20,455 bases of DNA from Oscillospiraceae bacterium (GCA_017408725.1 JAFQUA010000015.1:1-20455); one strand, 5' to 3'. Shown: positions 1 through 8,464, counted from the first letter of the stretch. Translations and numbers: made by a program. Notes: generated from the sequence alone by a model not told the origin.

Positions 1-1
1 G

Positions 2-3000
2 GATCCTACCTTTGCTTACATAAGTGCGATGGATTCTGCCGGCGCGTTGGACTATGCAACCCAAATTACCAACTTTACGCTTGAGACCAAATTCGCAAGA
101 TTTGCTCCGGAGGGAGTAACCAGCGGCAGTGCCATCACTCCCCGGATCTACCTGAGACTGAATAAAACAGCGCTGGGTTATACCGGTTACTTTTTGACCA
201 TTACCGGAAACAACGATGGTACCACTGGTGCTTTGTCGCTGAATAAGATGGTCCCTACTACCAGCAGCACCACTGCGTCTAAATTGATCAAACCCTTTAA
301 GGGCGTGTCTATTGCAGAAGGCGTTGAGCATACGATCAAGGTCGAGGCAGTGGGCGCAACCTTTAATGTTTATTATGATGGAGAACTGCTCATCACTGTT
401 GTAGATGACGGTACTGTAAGCGGGGATCCTTATCTGAGCGGCTCTGTCGGTGTTGGCGCAGGCTCGCAGAAGGGCTCTGTTAAGTATGATTACTTCAAGC
501 TGACTCTGCCTGAGACTCCGCCTGCCGTAACACTGACCAATGAATTCGCCGATGAATTCGTGGCTGATCTATCCGAGGTTCGGGATACCAGCCCTTGGGA
601 GCAGGGCTTTACCTGGGGTGCAAACGCTAAGGAAGGCGATTTGACCGTTGCTGACGGCAAGCTGAGCGTCATCCTCGACAGCGGCTTCAAAAATCCTTCC
701 TTCGCATACATTACCGCAAAGGATGCCATGGGCGCGGATGCGGCAGAAGCTATGGAGGATTACGAATTCGAAGTCAAATTCTCCAGATTCGCTCCTGAAG
801 GCGTTACCGACGGCAATGCTGTCAATCCCCGCATCTATTTCCGTTTGAAGAATACACCGCAGGGTTATACCGGCTACTACCTGGCACTCACCGGCACCAA
901 TGCAAGCGGTGGCGGCACCATGTCGCTGAACAAAATGACTCCCACTGCTACCAACAGCACAGCCTCTACACTGATGAAGCCCTACTGGAGCGGAACCGGT
1001 GCAATGGGTTCTAACCAGATCGTTAAGATCGTAGCAGAGGGAAATACCTTTAAGATCTACTATAACGGCGACCTGATGCAAACCTTCGTCGACGAAGGCA
1101 TTGGCGGCGTCGATCCCTACCTGACCGGTACTGTTGCTGTTGGTGCTGCCGTGGGCAATCCCACGACAGATAAGGGCACCGTCAAGTATGAGTACGCAAA
1201 GGTCTCTGTCATTGAAAAGACTGAGGACGAAAAGAAGTTCAAGAAGTACACCTTCTACAGCAAGATCAGCGATTTTGCTGATCTGTGGGAGATGGACACG
1301 GATCTGGATATTGTTGATAAGCTCCTTGTCAATACCGGTGACGCTGCTGCCAAGGCTGTTCTGAAGAGTGATCAGTATTTGTCTGATTATGCTGTTGACG
1401 CCAATGTGACACTGCCGGCGCAAGGTGGTGTTAGCATTCTGGGCAGATATGTGGCGGAAAACAACAGCTTCTATGAGCTGGCGCTGAGCAAGACCGAGGG
1501 TCTGGTGCTGAGCAAGACCGTCAGCGGCACCAAGACAGTTCTAAAGACTGCAACTCCCGCAGAGCTTTACGCAAAGGGCCTGATGATTCTTGCGGACGCT
1601 ACCTATCAACTGAAGCTGCAGATGTACGGCGATACCGTAGAATGCTGGATCGACGATCAGGTGATCCTTTCTTATGAGGATACGGCTGCCATCACTTCCG
1701 GCGTTGGCGGATTGATCCTTGATCCCGGCGCAAAGGTGAAGTATCTGGAGATCGCAAAGGTAAATGCAATCGTTTCTGTCACCATCATGGAGGACACAAA
1801 CAGAAACGGTATCGAGAAGAAACTGGCAGATTATCTGGTGGCCTATAACGGTGTTATCGAGGTACCCGTGGGCAGAACTCCGGACATTAAGTATCTGTAT
1901 CTGAAGGCTGAGTTCTTCAATGGTGATGTTAAGTATTTCCCAGTGGACACACTGGTCGGTAACGATTATGATGTGAATACTTTGGGGGATAAGACCCTTA
2001 CCGTCAGCTATCTGAACAAGACAGCAGAGATCAAGTACAAGGTCGTTGACAGAACCACAGCCATTACACAGTTGATTCAGGATATTACCGCACTGAATGT
2101 GGATACCTTGACTAAGGATAACAAGGCTGCAGTCTATGCCCTTGAGGACCTCTACAATGATTTGACTGTAGCGGAAAAGGCAACTATCTCCGATCAGATC
2201 AAGGATAAGCTGGCAAAGGCCAGTGAGAAGATCGAATTCCTGGTTTATCCGGAATTGGTGGGTACGCAGATTGTGTTTGAGGACCGTTTTGATACCGCGG
2301 CTTCTGCTAAGCAGTATAATTCCGATACCACCTTCACCGGTGACCGTAACGTTGGTTACTGGTATGTGGAAAACGGTGTGATGCTGCAGCACTCTGTGGA
2401 TGATTCTGTCCGTACTTCCAGTTTGACTTCCTCTAACCGTTTGGATAACCGCAATTTTGAAGTAAACAGCATCAGTGTGGATGTTCAGATCATCGACCGC
2501 AATGTTTGGGTGGGTCTTGACTTCCATGCCAATGGCGGCGATAAGTACCGCTTCTACCTCTGCGATAAGACCTCTGAAAAGAATTCCGCAACCGGTTTGT
2601 ACGGTAACCGCATTGACTTGATTAAGGCCGGAACCCGTATTACCCGTGAGTGGAAATACGAAGACTTCTGGCAGCCCGGGCAGTGGATCAACATGAGAGT
2701 AACTTATGTGAACGGTGTCATTCGCTGCTACATCGATGATGTGCTGTGGATTGAGTATGAAGATTCCACCAACCCGCTGGCTACCGGCACACTTGGATTT
2801 ATCAGCTCTGAAGGCTGGACGAAGTACGATAATCTGGTTGTCCGCGGCGTTGAGCTGAATGCGGAAGGCACCGGAAATAAGTACAATACCGATCTGGAGC
2901 CCGGCGAATATACCGATGATTTCGAAGATGAGACCCCGGGCAAGAGCCCCAGCCACTGGATCGAGGACAACCGCGAGGACAATTGGAAGATCATGCTGGA

Positions 3001-5035
3001 CGGCACCGATCTGGTCTACGGCAATGCAAACAGCGCCGCGGACAACTATTCTCACAGCTGGCTCCATGTGTTCGATCAGGACGTGGACTATGCTGTTAAG
3101 GTCAAGGTCACAGAAGTGGGGGACTATCCTCTGGTTGGTCTGACCGCCCGCTATAACTATGACGAGTCCTATATCAAGGCAGGCTACGATTTCACCCTGA
3201 AGAAGTGGTTCATTAAAGTCAGATACGGTTGGGACTTTGAAGAAACTGTCGCTTACTCCGCTGCCGGCGCTCCCGAGATGCAGGCGGGCGCATGGTACGA
3301 TCTGCGGCTGAATGTGGTTGACGAGAAGCTGGCGCTCTTCGTGGGCGATTCCGCTACGCCCGTTGTTACCGCGGATGCAGGCAGAAAGGTCATGACCGGG
3401 CGCGTGGGTGTCTTCACGGAGCGCTGCAATGTGGTCATCGACGATGTGGATCTGACAATGATTAGCGGACAGAGCCATGTGCAGGACGGCGTTCTGGAAT
3501 ATACGCTGGATTACACTGTTGCCGATCCTCAGTTCAAGTATCCCAGTATGATCGAACTGGCTGACGGCAGATATCTGCTGGTGCAGAACTCCCTGCGTCT
3601 GATCTCCAGCAATCAGGGTCAGTTGTTTGAGGCAACCACCGAATTTGATAATACCAATATTGGCGAATCCCACATTCCGCTGCATGACGGCACCTATTTG
3701 GCAGTTGCCGGCAAGAATGTCTACCGTTCCACGGATGAATGCAAGACATGGACGAAGATCACAGAGCTGCCTCTGGACAGCGCATACACCTATGCCCATA
3801 CCGGCGACCGCCTCTGCGAGATCAAGTTGGAGGATGGTACATACCGTTTGTTTGTTACCATCGACGCGAGATACAAGATTGTGGTAGATGGCGTTGAAAG
3901 AACGGTTATTTCGGAAACCTATTATTCCGATGACGGTGGCTATAACTGGACAAGATCCGTTAATACCCCCGCCCAGACCACCAATTTGCTTTCTTACGCA
4001 GAAACCAACATTATCAAGGCAACAGACGGAACCATCATTCAGTATTGTTCCTATAACCCCAGCGATTGCTTACGTTATACCATTTCCCATGATAACGGCG
4101 TTACTTGGGAAGGTGACTATGCGTTGCCTCAGATTCCCGGCGGTGTTGTTTCCTTCTGCGTCAAGGAAGATCCTTATAATCCCGGCACCTATTATATGGT
4201 TACGGTTTACAACTTCTCTGCCAGCTTTAACAACGGATTCCCCAGACACAGAATCTCCCTGTTTATGAGCAAGGATGGCTACAGTTGGGACTTCCTGTGC
4301 GATGTTGACCGTTGGGGCGACATTAGCGACGGTGGCCGCAGAGACCTGATGCAGAATATCAATATGTACATGACCATTACGGAAGACCATGTTGTTGCCA
4401 TGTTTGGCCGTGCGGAAAGATACTCTGCTACTGAAGCCCACAACATCAAGTTCGGCCGCTTCTACCGCTTGGATAAGGATAAGCTGGAAGTGCAGGAATT
4501 CCCTCAGGAGTACATCATTGACGGTAAGCATATTACCTATATTGAAGCTGCTCCTGTTATTAAGGAATATACCTTGAATGGCGAGTTTACTGTGGAAGGC
4601 AACGAGATTATCGTTCACTACTATGATGGTTCCACAGAGCGGGTTGATATGGCAGAAGCCACCGTCATTGCGCCTGCACTGGATGCATTGGGCAAGGTAA
4701 ATGTCATTGTGGACTATGAATTGTTCCGTGCCGTTTATACGGTGGAAGTCGTCAATGGCGATTCCACCAACACCGGCGGCGAAGCAGACCCCGATGACAG
4801 CAACAGCAACACCGGCGGCGAAGCAGACCCCGATGACAGCAACAGCAACACCGGCGGCGAAGCAGACCCCGATGACAGCAACAGCAACACCGGCGGCGAA
4901 ACAGACCCCGATGACAGCAACAGCGACACCGGTGACAATGCAGCCATCGTGCTCTTCGGCAGTCTCTTGGCTCTGAGCGCACTGGCAGCAGGCATTCTGC
5001 TGATTCCGGATGTTCGCAAGAACCTCTTTAAGTAA
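2..5035 (+). CDS. Giant cell-surface multidomain protein with sialidase-fold (BNR) domain, 5' truncated
   Basis: The reading frame is open to the left edge, and residues before the first ATG (base 29) match the second repeat, so the true start lies outside the window. Modules, by base: two paralogous concanavalin/LamG-like domains (to about 515 and 527-1220, both with an RFAPEGVT motif), a third related one (1246-1770), an Ig-like domain (1775-2050), a helical linker (2050-2250), two more concanavalin-like domains (2270-2850 and 2905-3460), a BNR beta-propeller (3480-4545), an Ig-like domain (4546-4755), four 13-residue repeats, a hydrophobic helix and a basic tail. Asp-box motifs are visible, for example STDECKTW, YSDDGGYNW, SHDNGVTW and SKDGYSW. 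This suggests an extracellular glycan-binding glycosidase. The FRIP motif expected in GH33 sialidases reads FKYP, so true sialidase activity is uncertain. The C-terminus (SDTGDN, helix, RKNLFK) resembles a degenerate sortase signal or a simple membrane anchor. Confidence 0.85.
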   Translation, partial: DPTFAYISAMDSAGALDYATQITNFTLETKFARFAPEGVTSGSAITPRIYLRLNKTALGYTGYFLTITGNNDGTTGALSLNKMVPTTSSTTASKLIKPFKGVSIAEGVEHTIKVEAVGATFNVYYDGELLITVVDDGTVSGDPYLSGSVGVGAGSQKGSVKYDYFKLTLPETPPAVTLTNEFADEFVADLSEVRDTSPWEQGFTWGANAKEGDLTVADGKLSVILDSGFKNPSFAYITAKDAMGADAAEAMEDYEFEVKFSRFAPEGVTDGNAVNPRIYFRLKNTPQGYTGYYLALTGTNASGGGTMSLNKMTPTATNSTASTLMKPYWSGTGAMGSNQIVKIVAEGNTFKIYYNGDLMQTFVDEGIGGVDPYLTGTVAVGAAVGNPTTDKGTVKYEYAKVSVIEKTEDEKKFKKYTFYSKISDFADLWEMDTDLDIVDKLLVNTGDAAAKAVLKSDQYLSDYAVDANVTLPAQGGVSILGRYVAENNSFYELALSKTEGLVLSKTVSGTKTVLKTATPAELYAKGLMILADATYQLKLQMYGDTVECWIDDQVILSYEDTAAITSGVGGLILDPGAKVKYLEIAKVNAIVSVTIMEDTNRNGIEKKLADYLVAYNGVIEVPVGRTPDIKYLYLKAEFFNGDVKYFPVDTLVGNDYDVNTLGDKTLTVSYLNKTAEIKYKVVDRTTAITQLIQDITALNVDTLTKDNKAAVYALEDLYNDLTVAEKATISDQIKDKLAKASEKIEFLVYPELVGTQIVFEDRFDTAASAKQYNSDTTFTGDRNVGYWYVENGVMLQHSVDDSVRTSSLTSSNRLDNRNFEVNSISVDVQIIDRNVWVGLDFHANGGDKYRFYLCDKTSEKNSATGLYGNRIDLIKAGTRITREWKYEDFWQPGQWINMRVTYVNGVIRCYIDDVLWIEYEDSTNPLATGTLGFISSEGWTKYDNLVVRGVELNAEGTGNKYNTDLEPGEYTDDFEDETPGKSPSHWIEDNREDNWKIMLDGTDLVYGNANSAADNYSHSWLHVFDQDVDYAVKVKVTEVGDYPLVGLTARYNYDESYIKAGYDFTLKKWFIKVRYGWDFEETVAYSAAGAPEMQAGAWYDLRLNVVDEKLALFVGDSATPVVTADAGRKVMTGRVGVFTERCNVVIDDVDLTMISGQSHVQDGVLEYTLDYTVADPQFKYPSMIELADGRYLLVQNSLRLISSNQGQLFEATTEFDNTNIGESHIPLHDGTYLAVAGKNVYRSTDECKTWTKITELPLDSAYTYAHTGDRLCEIKLEDGTYRLFVTIDARYKIVVDGVERTVISETYYSDDGGYNWTRSVNTPAQTTNLLSYAETNIIKATDGTIIQYCSYNPSDCLRYTISHDNGVTWEGDYALPQIPGGVVSFCVKEDPYNPGTYYMVTVYNFSASFNNGFPRHRISLFMSKDGYSWDFLCDVDRWGDISDGGRRDLMQNINMYMTITEDHVVAMFGRAERYSATEAHNIKFGRFYRLDKDKLEVQEFPQEYIIDGKHITYIEAAPVIKEYTLNGEFTVEGNEIIVHYYDGSTERVDMAEATVIAPALDALGKVNVIVDYELFRAVYTVEVVNGDSTNTGGEADPDDSNSNTGGEADPDDSNSNTGGEADPDDSNSNTGGETDPDDSNSDTGDNAAIVLFGSLLALSALAAGILLIPDVRKNLFK
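4769..4924 (+). repeat. Four tandem 39-bp repeats in the surface-protein stalk
   Basis: Units lie at 4769-4807, 4808-4846, 4847-4885 and 4886-4924. Each encodes the 13 residues NTGGEADPDDSNS. They look identical at the DNA level except one substitution in unit 4 (GCA to ACA, Ala to Thr). A partial fifth unit (DTGD) follows. They form an acidic, flexible wall-spanning stalk just before the membrane helix. Near-perfect identity suggests recent expansion and copy-number variability. Confidence 0.95.
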
Positions 5036-5047
5036 TATCCCAAATAA

Positions 5048-5080
5048 ACACAGCCATGGCTTTTGCCATGGCTGTGTTTT
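5048..5080 (+). terminator. Intrinsic terminator after the surface-protein gene
   Basis: A perfect 13-bp inverted repeat (ACACAGCCATGGC and its complement) with a TTTT loop at 5061-5064 is followed by a short T run and lies 12 bases after the stop codon. Confidence 0.85.
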
Positions 5081-5208
5081 ATTGTATAAATAAAACCTCT
5101 GTCTGCATTTTAATATAAAAAAGCGAACAACATGATGATTTTCCGCGTGTCTACCTTTCTTTTGCAACTTAAATTAGCCGGAGGTTATGACCGCATTTGC
5201 TGGGGTAA

Positions 5209-5400
5209 GGGGGTTATGGCAAGGGGACTGTAATCGGTGAGTTCCTGCTCTCCGCAGATCACCTTAACGAGGGCAACTATGGTTTCATGATTGTAGCTGT
5301 ATGCATTAATAAATGTATGTGGAGCGGTGAAGCAATTGAAATAAATGTCCGGACTGCTGAAAGAAACACTAATGGATTTTTTTTATCTTATGGGTCATGA
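5209..5400 (+). other. Gene-poor interval; open stretch without a recognisable start
   Basis: The interval 5081-5585 holds no intact gene. In it, frame 1 is open from 5209 to the TGA at 5398 (63 codons) and reads like a beta-rich protein fragment (GEFLLSADHLNEGNYGF..., then SGEAIEINVRT). There is no good start codon or ribosome binding site: the nearby ATG at 5216 is in another frame and stops at once. It may be a decayed piece of a surface-protein or other gene, or chance. I see no convincing promoter for the downstream gene here. Confidence 0.2.
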
Positions 5401-5518
5401 TCAGATGCATCATACGGATCTGGTTTCTGCAAAGGAATTGGACCTGCCGGGCAAACTTATCAATATTTGTAGCATATAGAATGATATCATAGTTGCTGAT
5501 AATGTCGTTATCAGCGGC
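5345..5518 (+). pseudogene. Possible RadC/JAB-like C-terminal remnant with in-frame stop
   Basis: Frame 2 reads from an ATG at 5345 to a TAG at 5477 and continues open in the same frame afterwards. Across the stop the text reads DLVSAKELDLPGKLINICSI, stop, NDIIVADNVVIS. This resembles, from memory, the end of RadC-type JAB domains (a D...TK.L...GKL..I..LDHIIV.D pattern). The catalytic HxHPSGD motif is not recognisable upstream. No proper ribosome binding site precedes the ATG. A decayed fragment fits best, but the family assignment rests on a short pattern and could be wrong. Confidence 0.28.
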
Positions 5519-5585
5519 ACAGATTCGACGGAAACTGCACCGTTTCTCATGATACTGCATAAGCTGTTGTGGGAGGTGAGAAAAC

Positions 5586-6008
5586 ATGTCATTATTCAAC
5601 TGTTCCTGTAATTGCAATTGCAGATGTAATTGCACCGTAGCTGCAATCATTATCAGCGCCATCGTTGGAGTGATCACAACCATTCTTCAGATCACTGCGG
5701 TTATTACGGTAGCACCCGTATTTCTCTGGGTCGCCCTGGGCATTGCCGTTTTGTATCTGGGGATCGTGACTGTGGCAGGAGCCCTGGCAGGACGAAGTGA
5801 AGGGCGCAGCTGCATATGCAATGCACTCAATACACTGCTGGTCGGCATACTGGGCACCATTGCACTGGCTGCTGTTCTGGCTGTGGTGGGCATTGCTGCC
5901 GCAAGCATCCTGAGTGCTGTTCTTGTGGGGGCTCTGCTGTTCTTCCTGACGCTGACAATCCTGGCAACGGTTTGCTTGATCCGTTATTTGACGGACTGCA
6001 GAAGCTAA
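5586..6008 (+). CDS. Small membrane protein with N-terminal Cys-x-Cys ladder
   Basis: This 140-residue protein of unknown function has a good ribosome binding site (GGGAGGTGAG) 7 bases before the ATG. Cysteines alternate with other residues at positions 6, 8, 10, 12, 14 and 16 (CSCNCNCRCNC). Very hydrophobic stretches follow, consistent with about four membrane helices in two pairs: about 17-37 and 42-68, then 82-107 and 109-134. A short polar segment between the pairs carries CIC, and a cysteine lies near the C-terminus (TDCRS). The ladder could bind metal, be lipidated or form disulfides; the sequence does not decide. It is the only intact gene between the surface protein and the convergent acetyltransferase gene. 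It is followed by a hairpin terminator. Confidence 0.75.
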   Translation: MSLFNCSCNCNCRCNCTVAAIIISAIVGVITTILQITAVITVAPVFLWVALGIAVLYLGIVTVAGALAGRSEGRSCICNALNTLLVGILGTIALAAVLAVVGIAAASILSAVLVGALLFFLTLTILATVCLIRYLTDCRS

Positions 6009-6026
6009 ACGGCAAACACGAAAGCA

Positions 6027-6055
6027 AAGCCCTCCGGTTCGGAGGGCTTAATTTT
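6027..6055 (+). terminator. Intrinsic terminator between convergent genes
   Basis: A 10-bp perfect stem (AAGCCCTCCG and its complement) with loop GTT at 6037-6039 is followed by AATTTTT. It sits between the stop codons of the CxC protein gene and the minus-strand acetyltransferase gene, so it may serve both. Confidence 0.8.
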
Positions 6056-7197
6056 TATGCAAGATAGGGGGCGTTGATGGGCATAGGGAACCAGGAACTG
6101 ACTGCCGGGTCGTATGCACCGTAGGAGTTGGGAGTGAAGTTGAAGAGGAAGTCGTAGACTTCGTAGCCTGCCAGATGGTACTTGGCTTCGCCTTCAAACT
6201 TATCGACGGAGACCTTGGAGTCCTTGACCGTAATACGGTATTTGCCGAACAGATCGCTGTCCAGTGTAACTTCACCGTCGCACAGAGGGGTGTTGTCGGC
6301 CTTCAGCTGCAGGAAAGCCTTAACGACTCTGTCAAAATGCAGAATCTTGAAGTTGGCTGGATTGCCTATGGCAAAGCTGCTACAGTTTTTTATGCAGTTC
6401 TTCATCAGAGACTTGTCGTAATCCGGTGCGTCATAGGGAATCACGGTAAGTCCCCTTGCCAGCATGAATTCGTAGACCATTTCTGCGAAATCGTCGTAAC
6501 CACGCAGGGCGAGGTATTTAATGCCGCCTTCGCCATAGGCAAAACTGCCCCAGAATTGGCCGTTGCGGAAAACGCCGATAGGCTCTCTCCAACGGGCGCG
6601 GTAGACTTTGATCAGCTCATCTGCCCGGCGCTCCACATGAACTTTTTGTGCGTCAATAATTTCGATTGCTTGATCCAGAAGATCCTCCCGCTGAGACAGA
6701 TCAATAAACTGAAACTTGTTTTGGTTTAAATAATGCTTGGAAAGGTCTGCTATTTCGAAAGTGAACAGGTATTCCACGCCGCACAGCTCGTAGCCGAAAT
6801 AATTGTAGCGGGTGCGGGCGCCGTGGAGGTAGGAAAGATCAAAATCATCCTCACGCAGGGATTTATCTACTGCTTCAAACATCACAGTCATCAGACCGGT
6901 ACCGCGGGCGCTTTTCTTCACTGCAACATTACCGGAGGAAGATATTTTTAAGATTTCATTTCCCACATGGTAGGTCATTTCGCAGTTGGAGATACAGCCA
7001 CAGATGTTGCCGTGGATGTCTTTATCTTCCGGGTAGGCGGCAAAATGATCGGAAAGCTGCCGTGCATCCTTCGTAAATACCCGGGGATACATTTCAGCGA
7101 AATCTTGTTTAGCGCCATTTTTGTGGAAAGCGTTGCCCAGCACATCCAGTGCTTCTTCCCAAATGTCGGGGGTAAATCGAGTCATTTTGTAAGCCAT
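6055..7197 (-). CDS. GNAT family N-acetyltransferase, Eis-like
   Basis: This 380-residue protein has an N-terminal GNAT fold whose acetyl-CoA loop is visible as VAVKKSARGTGLMTVMF (residues 91-107, with R98-G-T-G101). A YNYFGYELCGVEY segment follows, typical of the end of such domains. A second GNAT-like half and a C-terminal sterol-carrier-like domain are expected for this length, which matches the Eis/YjcF-type architecture. It should transfer an acetyl group from acetyl-CoA to an amine; the substrate cannot be read from sequence. The start is the ATG preceded by AAGGAG at 9 bases. Just upstream on the same strand lies a short open tail that may be the end of a lost gene. Confidence 0.82.
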   Translation of the reverse strand: MAYKMTRFTPDIWEEALDVLGNAFHKNGAKQDFAEMYPRVFTKDARQLSDHFAAYPEDKDIHGNICGCISNCEMTYHVGNEILKISSSGNVAVKKSARGTGLMTVMFEAVDKSLREDDFDLSYLHGARTRYNYFGYELCGVEYLFTFEIADLSKHYLNQNKFQFIDLSQREDLLDQAIEIIDAQKVHVERRADELIKVYRARWREPIGVFRNGQFWGSFAYGEGGIKYLALRGYDDFAEMVYEFMLARGLTVIPYDAPDYDKSLMKNCIKNCSSFAIGNPANFKILHFDRVVKAFLQLKADNTPLCDGEVTLDSDLFGKYRITVKDSKVSVDKFEGEAKYHLAGYEVYDFLFNFTPNSYGAYDPAVSSWFPMPINAPYLA

Positions 7198-7202
7198 AAG
7201 TT

Positions 7203-7286
7203 AGGTCTCCTTTTTATATATTGGCAGCACGCAGCTTGCAGATGGTTTCCTGTGCGGCAGCAAGTTCGGTTACTTCGCATTTAGAT
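7203..7286 (-). pseudogene. Possible C-terminal remnant of a lost upstream gene
   Basis: On the minus strand the frame reading YGSKCEVTELAAAQETICKL and then RAANI ends in a TAA at 7203-7205, about 5 bases from the acetyltransferase ribosome binding site. It is open for about 28 codons after a TGA and has no start or ribosome binding site. It looks like the helical tail of a former operon partner, but it is short enough to be chance. Confidence 0.2.
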
Positions 7287-7368
7287 CCGTAAAAAAGCCC
7301 TCAATTAAAGATTTACTGTTTTAAATTGTGGTGGCATCAATACCAATTTTAACAGCATGAGAAAAGCA

Positions 7369-7397
7369 TTGACAAAACGCGCATGACGCATTATCAT
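7369..7397 (+). promoter_or_regulatory. Sigma-A-type promoter of the NagB-like gene
   Basis: A perfect -35 TTGACA (7369-7374) and -10 TATCAT (7392-7397) are separated by 17 bp. The start codon is about 90 bases downstream. Confidence 0.65.
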
Positions 7398-7485
7398 TAT
7401 ACTATGCCGTAAGTGTAGTTATTAAAGCACATTTTCGGGCTTTGCGCAAGTCTATTTTTGAAATATTGGAAGGAGAATTGCAATA

Positions 7486-8454
7486 ATGAACATTATTACC
7501 GATCCCGCAACCAAGTTCAGCTTCAATCCTGCTGAGTTTGTGCCATTTAAGGACCGTGAGGTCTGTGAGCGCGTCCGCAAGATGAGCGGCGTGGAGCTGG
7601 AGCAGAGAGAGCCTTGGTGGCATCCCGAGTTCCAGGTCAAGGTCATGATGAACCCCCATCCCGTGCTGATCGCAACCCTGTTCTCCCGTCTGAAGGCAGC
7701 TTCCGAGGAAGGCAGAACCTTTACCATGATTCTGGGCAATCCCGAGCCTGATACCTACATTCCTTTGGCTCAGCTGATCAACTACTTCCAGGTTGACTGC
7801 TCCAAGGTACATATTTTTGCTGAGGACGAGTGGGCAGACGATCAGGGCAACATCGCTCCCGAGACCTATGAGGCTGGCTTTGTTCACTCCATGATCAAGT
7901 ACTTCGTCATGCAGATCGATCCCAAGCTGAGAATGCCCATGGCCAATGTTCATTACCCCACCAACAAGAATATCAATGATTACTCCAACATCATCAATGA
8001 TATTTCCGGCGGCGGCGCGGACATCATCTCCACCTCTCCCGGTTGGACCGGTCACGTAGCATTCGTGGATCCCATTCCTGAGTTCGTCGGCAGCGGTGAT
8101 ATTGAAGAGTGGCTGAACCAGCCCGCTAAGCTGGTCACCCTGCATCCCATGACCATTCTGCAGAACTCTCTGAACGGCACCTTCGGCCAGTCCGGCGACA
8201 TTGCCAATGTGCCTCCCAGAGCCGCAACCATCGGCCCCATCGACGTCATGCGCGCCAAGGAGCGTATCGAGGTCCATGCACTTGCCACCTGCGGCACTTT
8301 CTCCAGCTGGCAGAGAATGACCTCCCGTCTGGTCACTCACGGTCCCGTCACTCCTTATGTTCCCTCTTCCATGCTGCAGACCAAGAAGACTCAGGTCTAC
8401 ATTAGCGAAGAGCTGGCTGCTCCCTTCGAGTGCTGGGAGAAGGTCGGTTACTAA
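7486..8454 (+). CDS. Divergent NagB/6-phosphogluconolactonase-superfamily protein
   Basis: This 322-residue protein resembles glucosamine-6-phosphate deaminase/isomerase (NagB, about 266 aa in E. coli), which converts glucosamine-6-P to fructose-6-P and ammonia. The NagB segments MDEY and DGHIAFNE have counterparts AEDEW (D114, matching enolising base D72) and TGHVAFVD (residues 188-195). H190 matches His143, but Thr188 replaces Asp141 and Asp195 replaces Glu148, by my by-eye alignment. The fold is therefore likely conserved while the reaction may differ, for example another sugar-phosphate isomerase or hydrolase. The start has an AAGGAGA site 10 bases upstream. It is monocistronic, with its own promoter and downstream hairpins. 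Amino-sugar use would fit the sialidase-fold surface protein, but that link is inference. Confidence 0.75.
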   Translation: MNIITDPATKFSFNPAEFVPFKDREVCERVRKMSGVELEQREPWWHPEFQVKVMMNPHPVLIATLFSRLKAASEEGRTFTMILGNPEPDTYIPLAQLINYFQVDCSKVHIFAEDEWADDQGNIAPETYEAGFVHSMIKYFVMQIDPKLRMPMANVHYPTNKNINDYSNIINDISGGGADIISTSPGWTGHVAFVDPIPEFVGSGDIEEWLNQPAKLVTLHPMTILQNSLNGTFGQSGDIANVPPRAATIGPIDVMRAKERIEVHALATCGTFSSWQRMTSRLVTHGPVTPYVPSSMLQTKKTQVYISEELAAPFECWEKVGY

Positions 8455-8464
8455 TCCAAATAAA

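Noticed and set aside
1541..3799. Long minus-strand open frame (752 codons) opposite the surface-protein gene, and similar ones at 569-1423 and 4070-5167
   Set aside because: They are antisense to a clearly coding frame with recognisable domains, and their protein text is low-information Ile/Val/His-rich. The base bias of the plus gene keeps the opposite frame open.
5586..5640. Cys-x-Cys coding repeat as a CRISPR-like or DNA repeat
   Set aside because: The repetition is only a few codons long, is imperfect, and lies in frame within a gene with a good ribosome binding site.
7402..8340. Minus-strand frame opposite the NagB-like gene
   Set aside because: The plus frame has promoter, ribosome binding site and family motifs; the antisense product shows none.
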